Shown here: piece after piece, positions 57,572 to 64,000 of the stretch
Layout: each line of letters starts with the position of its first letter
Position numbering within the stretch: the first letter of the stretch is position 1
Origin: Modicisalibacter xianhensis
GTDB lineage: Bacteria > Pseudomonadota > Gammaproteobacteria > Pseudomonadales > Halomonadaceae
Assembly (NCBI RefSeq): GCF_900113605.1
Contig: NZ_FOPY01000008.1
Location: 1-64,000 of the forward strand
DNA length: 64,000 bases
Direction of reading: 5' to 3'
Program-made: the position numbers and the translations under genes
The notes under the pieces: generated by a model
What the model saw: only the letters and a program-made list of their open reading frames with translations
What the model was told of the DNA's origin: nothing
Databases searched by the model: none

Positions 57572-58702
57572 TCAGCGCGTGGCCAGGTGGACGTCGAACT
57601 TGTCCGCCAGCCAGGTGATTAGCCACTGGCGCGTCTCGTCCTTGATGGACATGGCATCTTCGAGGTGAGCCGAGACCGTATCACCGATGATGGGTGTATA
57701 GGGGCCGAGCTGAGCTGCCGATTCCTCCTTGAACTTGTCGGTCTTGATGAAGTCGCGGGCCGCCTGTCGGTAGGCCTCGGTAAGTGCCTCCGGGGTATCG
57801 ACCGGCACCATCACCAGTTTCTGCAGGGCGTAGCCCGAGGCAAAGAACTTGCGATAGGCCTCGTAGGCATTGCCAGACGGTGCCTCGCCCTTGGTCTGCT
57901 TGTAGACCTCGTTGAAGGTCGGCAGGTCCGGGAAAGTCGGGTCGCGGACGATCTGGCCTTCGTCGTTGAGCACGCCCAGGCTGAACAGTGGGATCGCCTT
58001 GCCGTCGTCGACCAGCGGTTGGACATTGCTCAGGTAGGCCGAGGTGGTTTGGAAGTCAATGTTCGCCTCGCCACGCTCGAAGGCCAGTCGACCCTCACCG
58101 CGGCTACGCATCCCGAACACCGGGTCGACATCGACGTCCAGCATATCGAGAGCGATCAGCACTGGCAGTTCGACCCCGGTAGGCGATTGGGCGGCCAGCT
58201 TGACCGGCTGCTTCAAGAGGGCTTGCAGGGCGCTGTCGGCATCCTGACCCATCTCGGGCGAGGCGTAGACAACGCCACCGGTCGGCGTGGCGAGTATCGG
58301 TTTCCAGTCGGCATAGTCGTAGCGTACACGGGGGTCGCCGAGCATGGCCGGATACTGGGTCGATGCCGATGTGCCCAGCCACTGGCTGCCATCGGACTTG
58401 GCGCGTACCGCGAACAGGTTGGCACCATTGATCGAGCCGCCACCAGGTACGTTGTCGATCATGATGGTCGGCTCGCCAGCGAGAGACTCGCTGAACCAGG
58501 GCGCGAAGAAGCGTGCCCAGACGTCGGTCCCTCCACCTACGCCAAAGGGAATGGTCCACTTGATGGTGTCGGGCACGTCGGTATCCGCGGCATTGGCCGT
58601 GGCGGGGAGCATCAGTGTGCTCAGTCCGGCACACAGCAAGCCGAGCCTGGCAGCGTGCTTCAGGCGGGTGTTGAGTGTCTGTTGGGAGGTTAAAGGGCGC
58701 AT
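57572..58702 (-). CDS. tripartite tricarboxylate transporter binding protein (TctC family) 2
   Basis: A 376-residue receptor with a signal peptide (about 1-38, ending ATANA). TctC-type core: WTIPFGVGGGTDVWARFFAPWF, IDNVPGGGSINGANLF. The start at 58702 follows AAGGAG. It precedes the fused permease in the same direction and is its likely partner. An isomerase of the GalD type is encoded upstream, so a tricarboxylate or unsaturated dicarboxylate is the likely ligand. Confidence 0.85.
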   Translation of the reverse strand: MRPLTSQQTLNTRLKHAARLGLLCAGLSTLMLPATANAADTDVPDTIKWTIPFGVGGGTDVWARFFAPWFSESLAGEPTIMIDNVPGGGSINGANLFAVRAKSDGSQWLGTSASTQYPAMLGDPRVRYDYADWKPILATPTGGVVYASPEMGQDADSALQALLKQPVKLAAQSPTGVELPVLIALDMLDVDVDPVFGMRSRGEGRLAFERGEANIDFQTTSAYLSNVQPLVDDGKAIPLFSLGVLNDEGQIVRDPTFPDLPTFNEVYKQTKGEAPSGNAYEAYRKFFASGYALQKLVMVPVDTPEALTEAYRQAARDFIKTDKFKEESAAQLGPYTPIIGDTVSAHLEDAMSIKDETRQWLITWLADKFDVHLATR

Positions 58703-58757
58703 GGCGTGACTCCTTGTTGTTGTGTGGCTCTGGTTGTTTTACTGGGGTTAATGCGAT

Positions 58758-59891
58758 TTAGCAGGCCTTCGCCTCAGTGGCACTGGCCGATAGGTTGCCG
58801 GTTACTGTGCCGGGGTAATACAGCGTGCCGGCCATGATCTTGCGTGCCGTACGCACTAGCGAGACGCGGGCGACGTCATGCGGGTTCTGTCCACGATGCT
58901 CGATGTCGAGATCGATATAGCCTGAAGGATGCTCGAGGCGAGCATGGTCCAGTGAGTCACCGTCAATCAGTCGTCCGCTAGTGACAGCAATACGGTTGGC
59001 AATCGTGCCCGGGACGCTGACCGCCGTCGCCAGGGCGATGGCGCCGGTAACGGCGAGTGCCTTGTGGCAGCGATGCGGCACGAAGTAACGGGCGCGTAGC
59101 GTCGCATCGGCCTCGCTTGCTGCCGAAAGTAGAATCGGCTTGGGCAGGACGCCTTGGCTGACGTCACCCAGCCCCATACGTTGTCCGGCTTCGCGACGAA
59201 TGGCTTCGAGCCGAGCGAGCAGGAGGGCATTAGCATCAAGTTCAGCGGGCGTTTCGTTTCCCGTCAGGTCGAATGCCCTGGCATCAATCAGCACGGTGGG
59301 TGTCGCGGCATCGAGGCAAGTCACTTCGACACCGTCGATGACTTCCTGCGCCTGGCCGGTAGGCAGCAAGGCGCCGGTCTTGGTGCCCACAACGTCGAGG
59401 AAGCTCAATTGGATGCCTGCTGCAGTACCCGGAACGCCACTGATCCGGGTATCCCCTTCATAGAGTATCTGTCGTGCAGGGGTGGGGACGTGACACTCGA
59501 TGAGTCGCTGCGTATTGAGGTTGCGAACCCGCACCACGGTCATGCCGTCAAGCGCCTCGACCAACCCGGTTTCTATTGCGTAGGGGCCAACGGCAGAAAG
59601 CATATTGCCACAGTTGGGATTGAAGTCGACGCGACGACCAGGACCATCGACCTGAGCGAACAGGTAATCGACGTCGGCTTCTGGATGCTGGGAGCGTTCG
59701 ACGATAGCCACCTTGCTGGTCAACGGATCGCTGCCACCGATGCCGTCGATCTGCAGAGCATGTCCGGCACCCATCAGGTTGAGCAGGGTCTCCGTCCGTG
59801 CCTCTGGCGATTCAGGCAGGTCGTTCATGCGCAGGAAGGGGCCTTTGGAGGTGCCACCGCGCATGATGATGCAAGGAATGCTATTGATCAT
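58758..59891 (-). CDS. 4-oxalomesaconate tautomerase / PrpF-type isomerase
   Basis: A 377-residue PrpF-family enzyme with IPCIIMRGGTSKGPFL, DGIGGSDPLTSKVAIV, NPNCGNMLSAVGPYA, EVTCLDAATPTV and FVPHRCHKALAVTGA. It is close to GalD (4-oxalomesaconate tautomerase of gallate breakdown) in motif spelling. PrpF itself isomerises 2-methylaconitate, so a methyl-branched tricarboxylate is the alternative. ATG at 59891 follows AAAGAGTG. It likely acts on the compound brought in by the TTT transporter; no other gallate genes are near. Confidence 0.8.
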   Translation of the reverse strand: MINSIPCIIMRGGTSKGPFLRMNDLPESPEARTETLLNLMGAGHALQIDGIGGSDPLTSKVAIVERSQHPEADVDYLFAQVDGPGRRVDFNPNCGNMLSAVGPYAIETGLVEALDGMTVVRVRNLNTQRLIECHVPTPARQILYEGDTRISGVPGTAAGIQLSFLDVVGTKTGALLPTGQAQEVIDGVEVTCLDAATPTVLIDARAFDLTGNETPAELDANALLLARLEAIRREAGQRMGLGDVSQGVLPKPILLSAASEADATLRARYFVPHRCHKALAVTGAIALATAVSVPGTIANRIAVTSGRLIDGDSLDHARLEHPSGYIDLDIEHRGQNPHDVARVSLVRTARKIMAGTLYYPGTVTGNLSASATEAKAC

Positions 59892-60039
59892 TGCCGTTTC
59901 ACTCTTTGCCAAAACTCATGAACTGAGCATGTCACCCCCTATTTGATGCCTCAAATGCAAATAAGATCTCTATAAGATGTGGAAAACGCATTAATGTGAT
60001 ATGTTGTTTAATGATCAACTACCAATGCAAGAATCGCCT

Positions 60040-60957
60040 ATGATGCATCGCATTGAATTTCTCGATTTGCAGGCTTTTGTCCAAGTTGCTGAATTGGGCA
60101 ACTTTCATGAAGCGGCGCAGCGTCTTCATTTGTCGCAACCCGCGCTGTCGAGACGCATCCAAAAGCTCGAGGAGGCGCTTGAGGTGTCGCTTCTCGAGCG
60201 CACTACCCGGCGTACCTGGCTGACCACGATCGGAACCGACTTCTTGCCACGGGCCCGTAGGATGCTCGAGGATTACGAATCGTCGATCCTCGGCATCCGT
60301 GAGCTGGCAACACACCAGAAGGGAACATTGACCATCGCCTGCCTACCCACGGCGGCATTCTATTTCCTGCCCAGCGTCATTCGGCGTTTCAACGAGGCTT
60401 GGCCAGGCATTCGCATTCGCATTCTCGATGTCAGTGCCAACGAAGGGTTGGAGCGGGTAATCAATGGCGAAGCTGACTTCGGTATCAACATGATTAGCCC
60501 GCAGCTGCCTGAAGTGTCTTTCACGCCACTGCTGCGCGACCCTTTCGTGCTGGCACTGCGCTCCGACCACCCCTTGGCTGCCAAGGAGACGATCACCTGG
60601 GCCGACTTGGAAGCGGTGCGCATGATTACCGTCAGCCGTGATAGCGGCAATCGCACGCTACTGGACAATGTGCTGTCGGCAGAGGGTATCAGCCTCAATG
60701 GCTTCTACGAGGTCCAGCACCTTTCCACCTCCCTTGGGCTGGTGGAGTCCGGTCTGGGTGTCGCCATCTTGCCGAGAATGACCATGCCGGGTGCGGACCA
60801 TGACACGCTTTGTTCTCGGCCACTGCCCGAGCCACGGATACAGCGCACCATCGGACTCATCCAGCGTAATGACCATGCGTTGTCGAGTACCGCCGAGTTG
60901 TTCATTGAAACGCTGTTGGCGCTGTGGGGAGAGAAAGCCCGGAAAAAACCTTCCTAG
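60040..60957 (+). CDS. LysR family regulator
   Basis: A 305-residue LTTR: FLDLQAFVQVAELGNFHEAAQRLHLSQPALSRRIQKLE is the winged helix, and the rest is the LysR substrate domain. It is divergent from the GalD-like gene and probably controls the isomerase/TTT transporter operon. Earlier in-frame ATGs exist at 60001 and 60025; 60040 gives the usual N-terminus. Confidence 0.9.
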   Translation: MMHRIEFLDLQAFVQVAELGNFHEAAQRLHLSQPALSRRIQKLEEALEVSLLERTTRRTWLTTIGTDFLPRARRMLEDYESSILGIRELATHQKGTLTIACLPTAAFYFLPSVIRRFNEAWPGIRIRILDVSANEGLERVINGEADFGINMISPQLPEVSFTPLLRDPFVLALRSDHPLAAKETITWADLEAVRMITVSRDSGNRTLLDNVLSAEGISLNGFYEVQHLSTSLGLVESGLGVAILPRMTMPGADHDTLCSRPLPEPRIQRTIGLIQRNDHALSSTAELFIETLLALWGEKARKKPS

Positions 60958-61094
60958 AACCCCCCTGGTTCCCTGCCTTGGCTCGCGATATGGGCCAAGG
61001 GGCTGGGTGCGTCCATGATTCAAGATGCCTAGGCTTTCGGTTTCAGCCAGAGCCATCTAAGGTGCAGGGAGTCGATCCGCAAGGAGCACCGATC

Positions 61095-61391
61095 GTGAAG
61101 TACACGTTCAATTACCAGATCATTCGTCGTGGTGAGGAGCGCCCGGTAAAGGGCGATACGGTCCAGTTGCGTGAAGATGAGAAGACCGGCCAGCACCTGA
61201 TACCCAATGTTGGCGATTATGTTCAGGTACAAAAGCATTTCGGCGACAAGACGCCATTGATGGGCCGCGTCAAGACGCGCCTGTTCAATTATTCCAATGC
61301 CATCTACCCGGACAGGAACACCTGCCATATCAATATCGTCCTCGAGGAGCCGGAAGAGGACGTAAGGGAGCGGTTGAGCAGTAACGAATGA
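61095..61391 (+). CDS. small conserved-looking protein of unknown function
   Basis: A 98-residue charged protein, starting KYTFNYQIIRRGEERPVKGDTVQL and ending in a Glu-rich tail. The GTG at 61095 is chosen because AAGGAG lies eight bases upstream; the longer open frame is poorly supported. It has the look of a small beta-rich domain, but I do not recognise the family. It overlaps the MATE remnant start by four bases (ATGA). Confidence 0.65.
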   Translation: MKYTFNYQIIRRGEERPVKGDTVQLREDEKTGQHLIPNVGDYVQVQKHFGDKTPLMGRVKTRLFNYSNAIYPDRNTCHINIVLEEPEEDVRERLSSNE

Positions 61392-61594
61392 GCCCGGGGC
61401 GCCGCACGCCGTCTTCTCTGCTGGGAGGGTCGATTCTCGGCTCGCTGCTCAAGCTCTCGATTCCGATTGTCCTGGCCTTTGTGCTGTCGCGCGACGGCGT
61501 GCTGGGTCTCGAAGGTCTGTGGAGGGCGTATCCGGTCACCAACGTACTGATTGCCGTAGTGACCGTCATCTGGTTCATGAAAGGCGATTGGTAG
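61388..61594 (+). pseudogene. MATE efflux transporter, internally deleted remnant
   Basis: The 68-residue frame joins the start of a MATE transporter (GSILGSLLKLSIPIVLA, the usual first helix) to its C-terminal end (LGLEGLWRAYPVTNVLIAVVTVIWFMKGDW). A full protein has about 450 residues; roughly 380 are missing and the frame is kept. The join lies in a short hydrophobic segment present in both ends, so deletion by similarity is likely. A two-helix product could be made but cannot work as a transporter. Confidence 0.6.
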
Positions 61595-61685
61595 CAGTGG
61601 CAGCTAGTGGAAAGCGACCCCTTGGCGGAGCGTGTTACGGAAGAAGTGCTGATCGAGGAAAGCTCGGCCTAAGTAGATATGTGCA

Positions 61686-62942
61686 TCACTCGATGCGCCA
61701 CTCGGGCTGAAGATTTCGCCAATGTTCCTTTAAACGTTGCTTGTGCTCAGGAAGCATGGGACTTTCGCGTAGCAAGGATTTCCATTGTTCTCTGGCTCGT
61801 TGCATCGTGTCATCGAGCGCAATGCGAATCGCCGGCCAAGGCACGCCAACGGCCTTTGCCCAAGCTTGGAAATCTTCGTGGCGAATTTGGTACCAGCGCT
61901 TTTGACCATTGAGATTCAGGGCAAATTCGTTCTCTTCCGGGATGTAGGCTTGCGTCATGACAATGTCGTAGGCGGGTGCCAGAACTGGTATGCGCCTGTC
62001 GGGATAGAGCAGGCTCCAGTTTTTCAGGTGGGCATCGCCATTGGCTAGAAGTATGTTAACAAGCAACCGTCTTGCGAACTGCTGCACGCTTGCAAGGCCA
62101 TCTTCAGTATAATCGCGAAGCAAGCGACCTATCTGTTCATAGTTTGGGCCTTGGTATTTCTCATGGGGGTAGCGAAAGAAGACCTGAGCCATGTCTTCTG
62201 TATGGTGGCGCTCATGCATTCCTCTATCGAAGCGCTTGATGGCGTAAACCCAAGGCTCTGCAGGCAAGTTGATCTCGGGGAGCCCTTCCAGGTCATCTAG
62301 TGTTACCAGGCGTGTTTCAGGTGTTTCTATACCCACTACCATGGCAAGCCGCATGGCAGTGTATTCATTGACAGGGACGCCACGGTGTCGGGTCGAGGGT
62401 GTCTTGATGATCCAATCGCCCAGTTCATCGCTATGTCCAAAATGAAACCGTCCTTCCTTTTCGCGCATTGAAAACTTCATTTGGATACCCGCCAGTGAAA
62501 ATCCACGGGTGGGCTGAAGCGTGCGCTTTATAGGAACGATGCTAGTTCGATGCTCAAGTAGCTGTTTTGGGATATCTTCGATGTCGAGAGGAATGGCGGT
62601 TATCGCGCCTGGCAAGTCTTGGCCCAGTTGTGCAAGAAGAGGAAATTCATTGTCGGGATGCACTTTCAAGCTTTGGGCTAGCCAATCACGCAATGCGCCT
62701 TCTGGAAGAAGATTGGAAAAGTAGGGGTGAAGCCTTTGTCGGCGGATCCAGGGCTTAGCCATGATTTGAGAAGCTTTGGGGAACCCGGGGCGAGTCGTCA
62801 GGGTAAATGTGTAGCGTGCTGGATCGCTCCGGTAGCTTTCACTGAAGAGCATGACAGTACGGCCACTTTGGTAGCCCGCAAGGTACCCGACATGCTGGTC
62901 GTGCAGCCGGATATCGAGTGCTTGTAGGGCGTCTCCCTTCAT
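61686..62942 (-). CDS. hipA: HipA family toxin kinase
   Basis: A 418-residue Ser/Thr kinase of the HipA type. Known HipA phosphorylates glutamyl-tRNA synthetase and halts translation. The N-terminal subdomain (about 1-105), GFSLAGIQMKFSM (ATP region), WIIKTPS with the ATP Lys, and the catalytic NILLANGDAHLKNWSLL and APAYDIV are visible. The start overlaps hipB by four bases. Codon use and composition are somewhat more AT-rich than neighbours, suggesting transfer. Confidence 0.92.
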   Translation of the reverse strand: MKGDALQALDIRLHDQHVGYLAGYQSGRTVMLFSESYRSDPARYTFTLTTRPGFPKASQIMAKPWIRRQRLHPYFSNLLPEGALRDWLAQSLKVHPDNEFPLLAQLGQDLPGAITAIPLDIEDIPKQLLEHRTSIVPIKRTLQPTRGFSLAGIQMKFSMREKEGRFHFGHSDELGDWIIKTPSTRHRGVPVNEYTAMRLAMVVGIETPETRLVTLDDLEGLPEINLPAEPWVYAIKRFDRGMHERHHTEDMAQVFFRYPHEKYQGPNYEQIGRLLRDYTEDGLASVQQFARRLLVNILLANGDAHLKNWSLLYPDRRIPVLAPAYDIVMTQAYIPEENEFALNLNGQKRWYQIRHEDFQAWAKAVGVPWPAIRIALDDTMQRAREQWKSLLRESPMLPEHKQRLKEHWRNLQPEWRIE

Positions 62943-63268
62943 TCTCTTTCCTTAGACTCCGTGTTTCCTTGCTCTAGGTCATCTAGTAGGCCATGCCAAG
63001 GGTCTTCATCGGGAGCAGGTGGTGTCGGCTCATCCAGTGTCTCGTTATCTTCAAGCACTTGCCTGACGGCGTGTAGCTTCTCGCGCGGAATAAGCATGAG
63101 TTCAGCGTTAAGTCCTTGAGCAACGAGCTGCAACGAGTCAAGTCTCGGATTACCTTGGCTTTCAAGCCGCTGGTATTGCTGGCGCGACATGCCGATGCGG
63201 CTCTCCATGGCTTGTTGTGTCAAGCCTAGCTCGCAACGGCGACGCTTGATTTGGGCATGCAAGGTCAT
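62939..63268 (-). CDS. hipB: HipB-like antitoxin (Xre family)
   Basis: A 109-residue protein with an Xre helix-turn-helix (about 5-60: IKRRRCELGLTQQAMESRIGMSRQQYQRLES) and an acidic C-terminal tail. It should bind HipA and repress the operon. The start at 63268 fits the HTH start; the frame extends 15 codons upstream through the palindromes and is rejected. Confidence 0.88.
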   Translation of the reverse strand: MTLHAQIKRRRCELGLTQQAMESRIGMSRQQYQRLESQGNPRLDSLQLVAQGLNAELMLIPREKLHAVRQVLEDNETLDEPTPPAPDEDPWHGLLDDLEQGNTESKERE

Positions 63269-63275
63269 ATTTTGC

Positions 63276-63320
63276 AACTTATAAGTTTCATTAAAAGCAG
63301 TATGGCAACACATGTGTTGC
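63276..63320 (-). promoter_or_regulatory. hipBA promoter palindromes
   Basis: Two perfect palindromes: AACTTATAAGTT (63276-63287) and GCAACACATGTGTTGC (63305-63320), 8 and 37 bases before the hipB start. Extra GCAAC copies lie beyond at 63335-63339. They are probable HipB binding sites. Confidence 0.6.
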
Positions 63321-63420
63321 TATTCAATGCTGGATGCAACTTTCAAGTGTCATGTTGCTCGCTTGCCAAACCCGGCAAGGCGCATACCTTGAAGGGAACG
63401 ACCCAAGCAAGGTGTTGACC

Positions 63421-64000
63421 ATGATGTATGCACTCAAGTCATCGATCGGCATGGTGACGGCAGCCATGCTGGTGTCTCCGCTGGCGCTGGCCCAGCCGGA
63501 CAGTCCCATGCAGACGCAGGCCGGGGACGCCAAGGTCGATGTGCTGGCCGAAGGACTCGTCCACCCCTGGGGCATGGCGTTTCTGCCCGATGGCCGGCTG
63601 CTGGTGACCGAACGCGAGGGGCGTCTGAGAATCCTCGATAGCGACAATTCGCTGTCGGACCCGGTCGAGGGCGTGCCCGAGGTATTCAATCAGGGGCAGG
63701 GCGGTCTATTGGACGTGGCGCTCGATCCGGATTTCCCGCGCAATAGCCTTGTCTATCTATCCTTTGCCGAGCCCGGCGATGGTGGCGCTTCCACGGCGCT
63801 GGGGCGTGGGCGTTGGGAAGATGACAGGATCCAGGATTTCGAGGTCATCTTCCGCCAGCAACCCAAGGTCTCCGGCGGCAATCATTTTGGCGGGCGTATC
63901 GTCTTTACGCCGCAGGGCACGCTGTTCCTGACCATGGGCGAGCGATTCAAGTTCGAGCCCGCCCAGGACCTGTCCAATCATCTTGGCACCATCGCCCATC
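63421..64000 (+). CDS. PQQ-dependent aldose sugar dehydrogenase family, 5' part
   Basis: The frame is open to the end of the window (193 codons), so the gene is incomplete. A signal peptide (about 1-25, ending ALAQ) targets it to the periplasm. Beta-propeller start of the YliI/Asd family: VLAEGLVHPWGMAFLPDGRLLVTEREGRLRI, then QGQGGLLDVALDPDF and SGGNHFGGRIVF. AAGGTG precedes the double ATG. It oxidises aldoses using PQQ in known members. Confidence 0.88.
   Translation, partial: MMYALKSSIGMVTAAMLVSPLALAQPDSPMQTQAGDAKVDVLAEGLVHPWGMAFLPDGRLLVTEREGRLRILDSDNSLSDPVEGVPEVFNQGQGGLLDVALDPDFPRNSLVYLSFAEPGDGGASTALGRGRWEDDRIQDFEVIFRQQPKVSGGNHFGGRIVFTPQGTLFLTMGERFKFEPAQDLSNHLGTIAH

Overview
The window looks like chromosomal DNA of a halophilic or marine gammaproteobacterium, most likely Halomonadaceae (Halomonas or a close relative). 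The evidence is the GC-rich coding sequence, an MvaT-type nucleoid protein, a full liuABCDE leucine operon with a palindrome resembling LiuR sites, TRAP and TTT carboxylate transporters, and a polysaccharide locus with a classical ops element. The assignment is inferred from gene content; no rRNA, tRNA or CRISPR array was seen.

Layout. 0-1.9 kb: 3' end of an IS605-family tnpB with its right-end hairpin, an endonuclease/exonuclease/phosphatase-fold protein and a YoeB toxin remnant. 1.9-7.2 kb: fabF-like ketosynthase divergent from a TetR regulator, katG with an OxyR-like half site and a strong terminator, and a YefM-YoeB pair. 7.3-14.5 kb: liuABCDE (leucine/isovalerate catabolism) on the minus strand, with two long nested palindromic repeats in its gaps. 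14.6-19 kb: a DUF1326/DUF2182 pair, then an 8-oxoguanine deaminase and NCS2 permease unit. 19.1-29.3 kb: a small lipoprotein, an AraC regulator and a tightly packed nine-gene operon (TRAP transporter, two HDAC-fold deacetylases, RidA, ornithine cyclodeaminase-like, DadA-like oxidase, class IV aminotransferase). It looks like an uptake and catabolism system for an N-acylated amine or amino acid of unknown identity.

29.3-33 kb: MazEF with a perfect operator-like inverted repeat, bioA behind a BirA box, mvaT and a short MvaT-like protein lacking the DNA-binding half. 33-50 kb: surface polysaccharide and LPS genes. Two Wzz-like proteins flank an ops element, followed by ugd, wecB and a strikingly AT-rich block (about 36.2-43.4 kb) with an Amj-type flippase carrying a T8G9 homopolymer, glycosyltransferases, an EpsG-like polymerase, a priming glycosylphosphotransferase and galE. 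An O-antigen ligase, more glycosyltransferases and a YrbL-like kinase follow. No Wzx gene was found.

50-64 kb: MntA-HepT, an orphan TctC-type binding protein, a LysR/CoA-transferase/HMG-CoA-lyase module, a TTT transporter (TctC plus fused TctA-TctB) with a GalD/PrpF-like isomerase and a LysR regulator, a small unknown gene, an internally deleted MATE remnant, HipBA, and the start of a PQQ-dependent sugar dehydrogenase cut by the window end. Four apparently intact toxin-antitoxin loci and one remnant lie at or near joints between functional modules. Functional names rest on motif recognition from reading; no database search was run.
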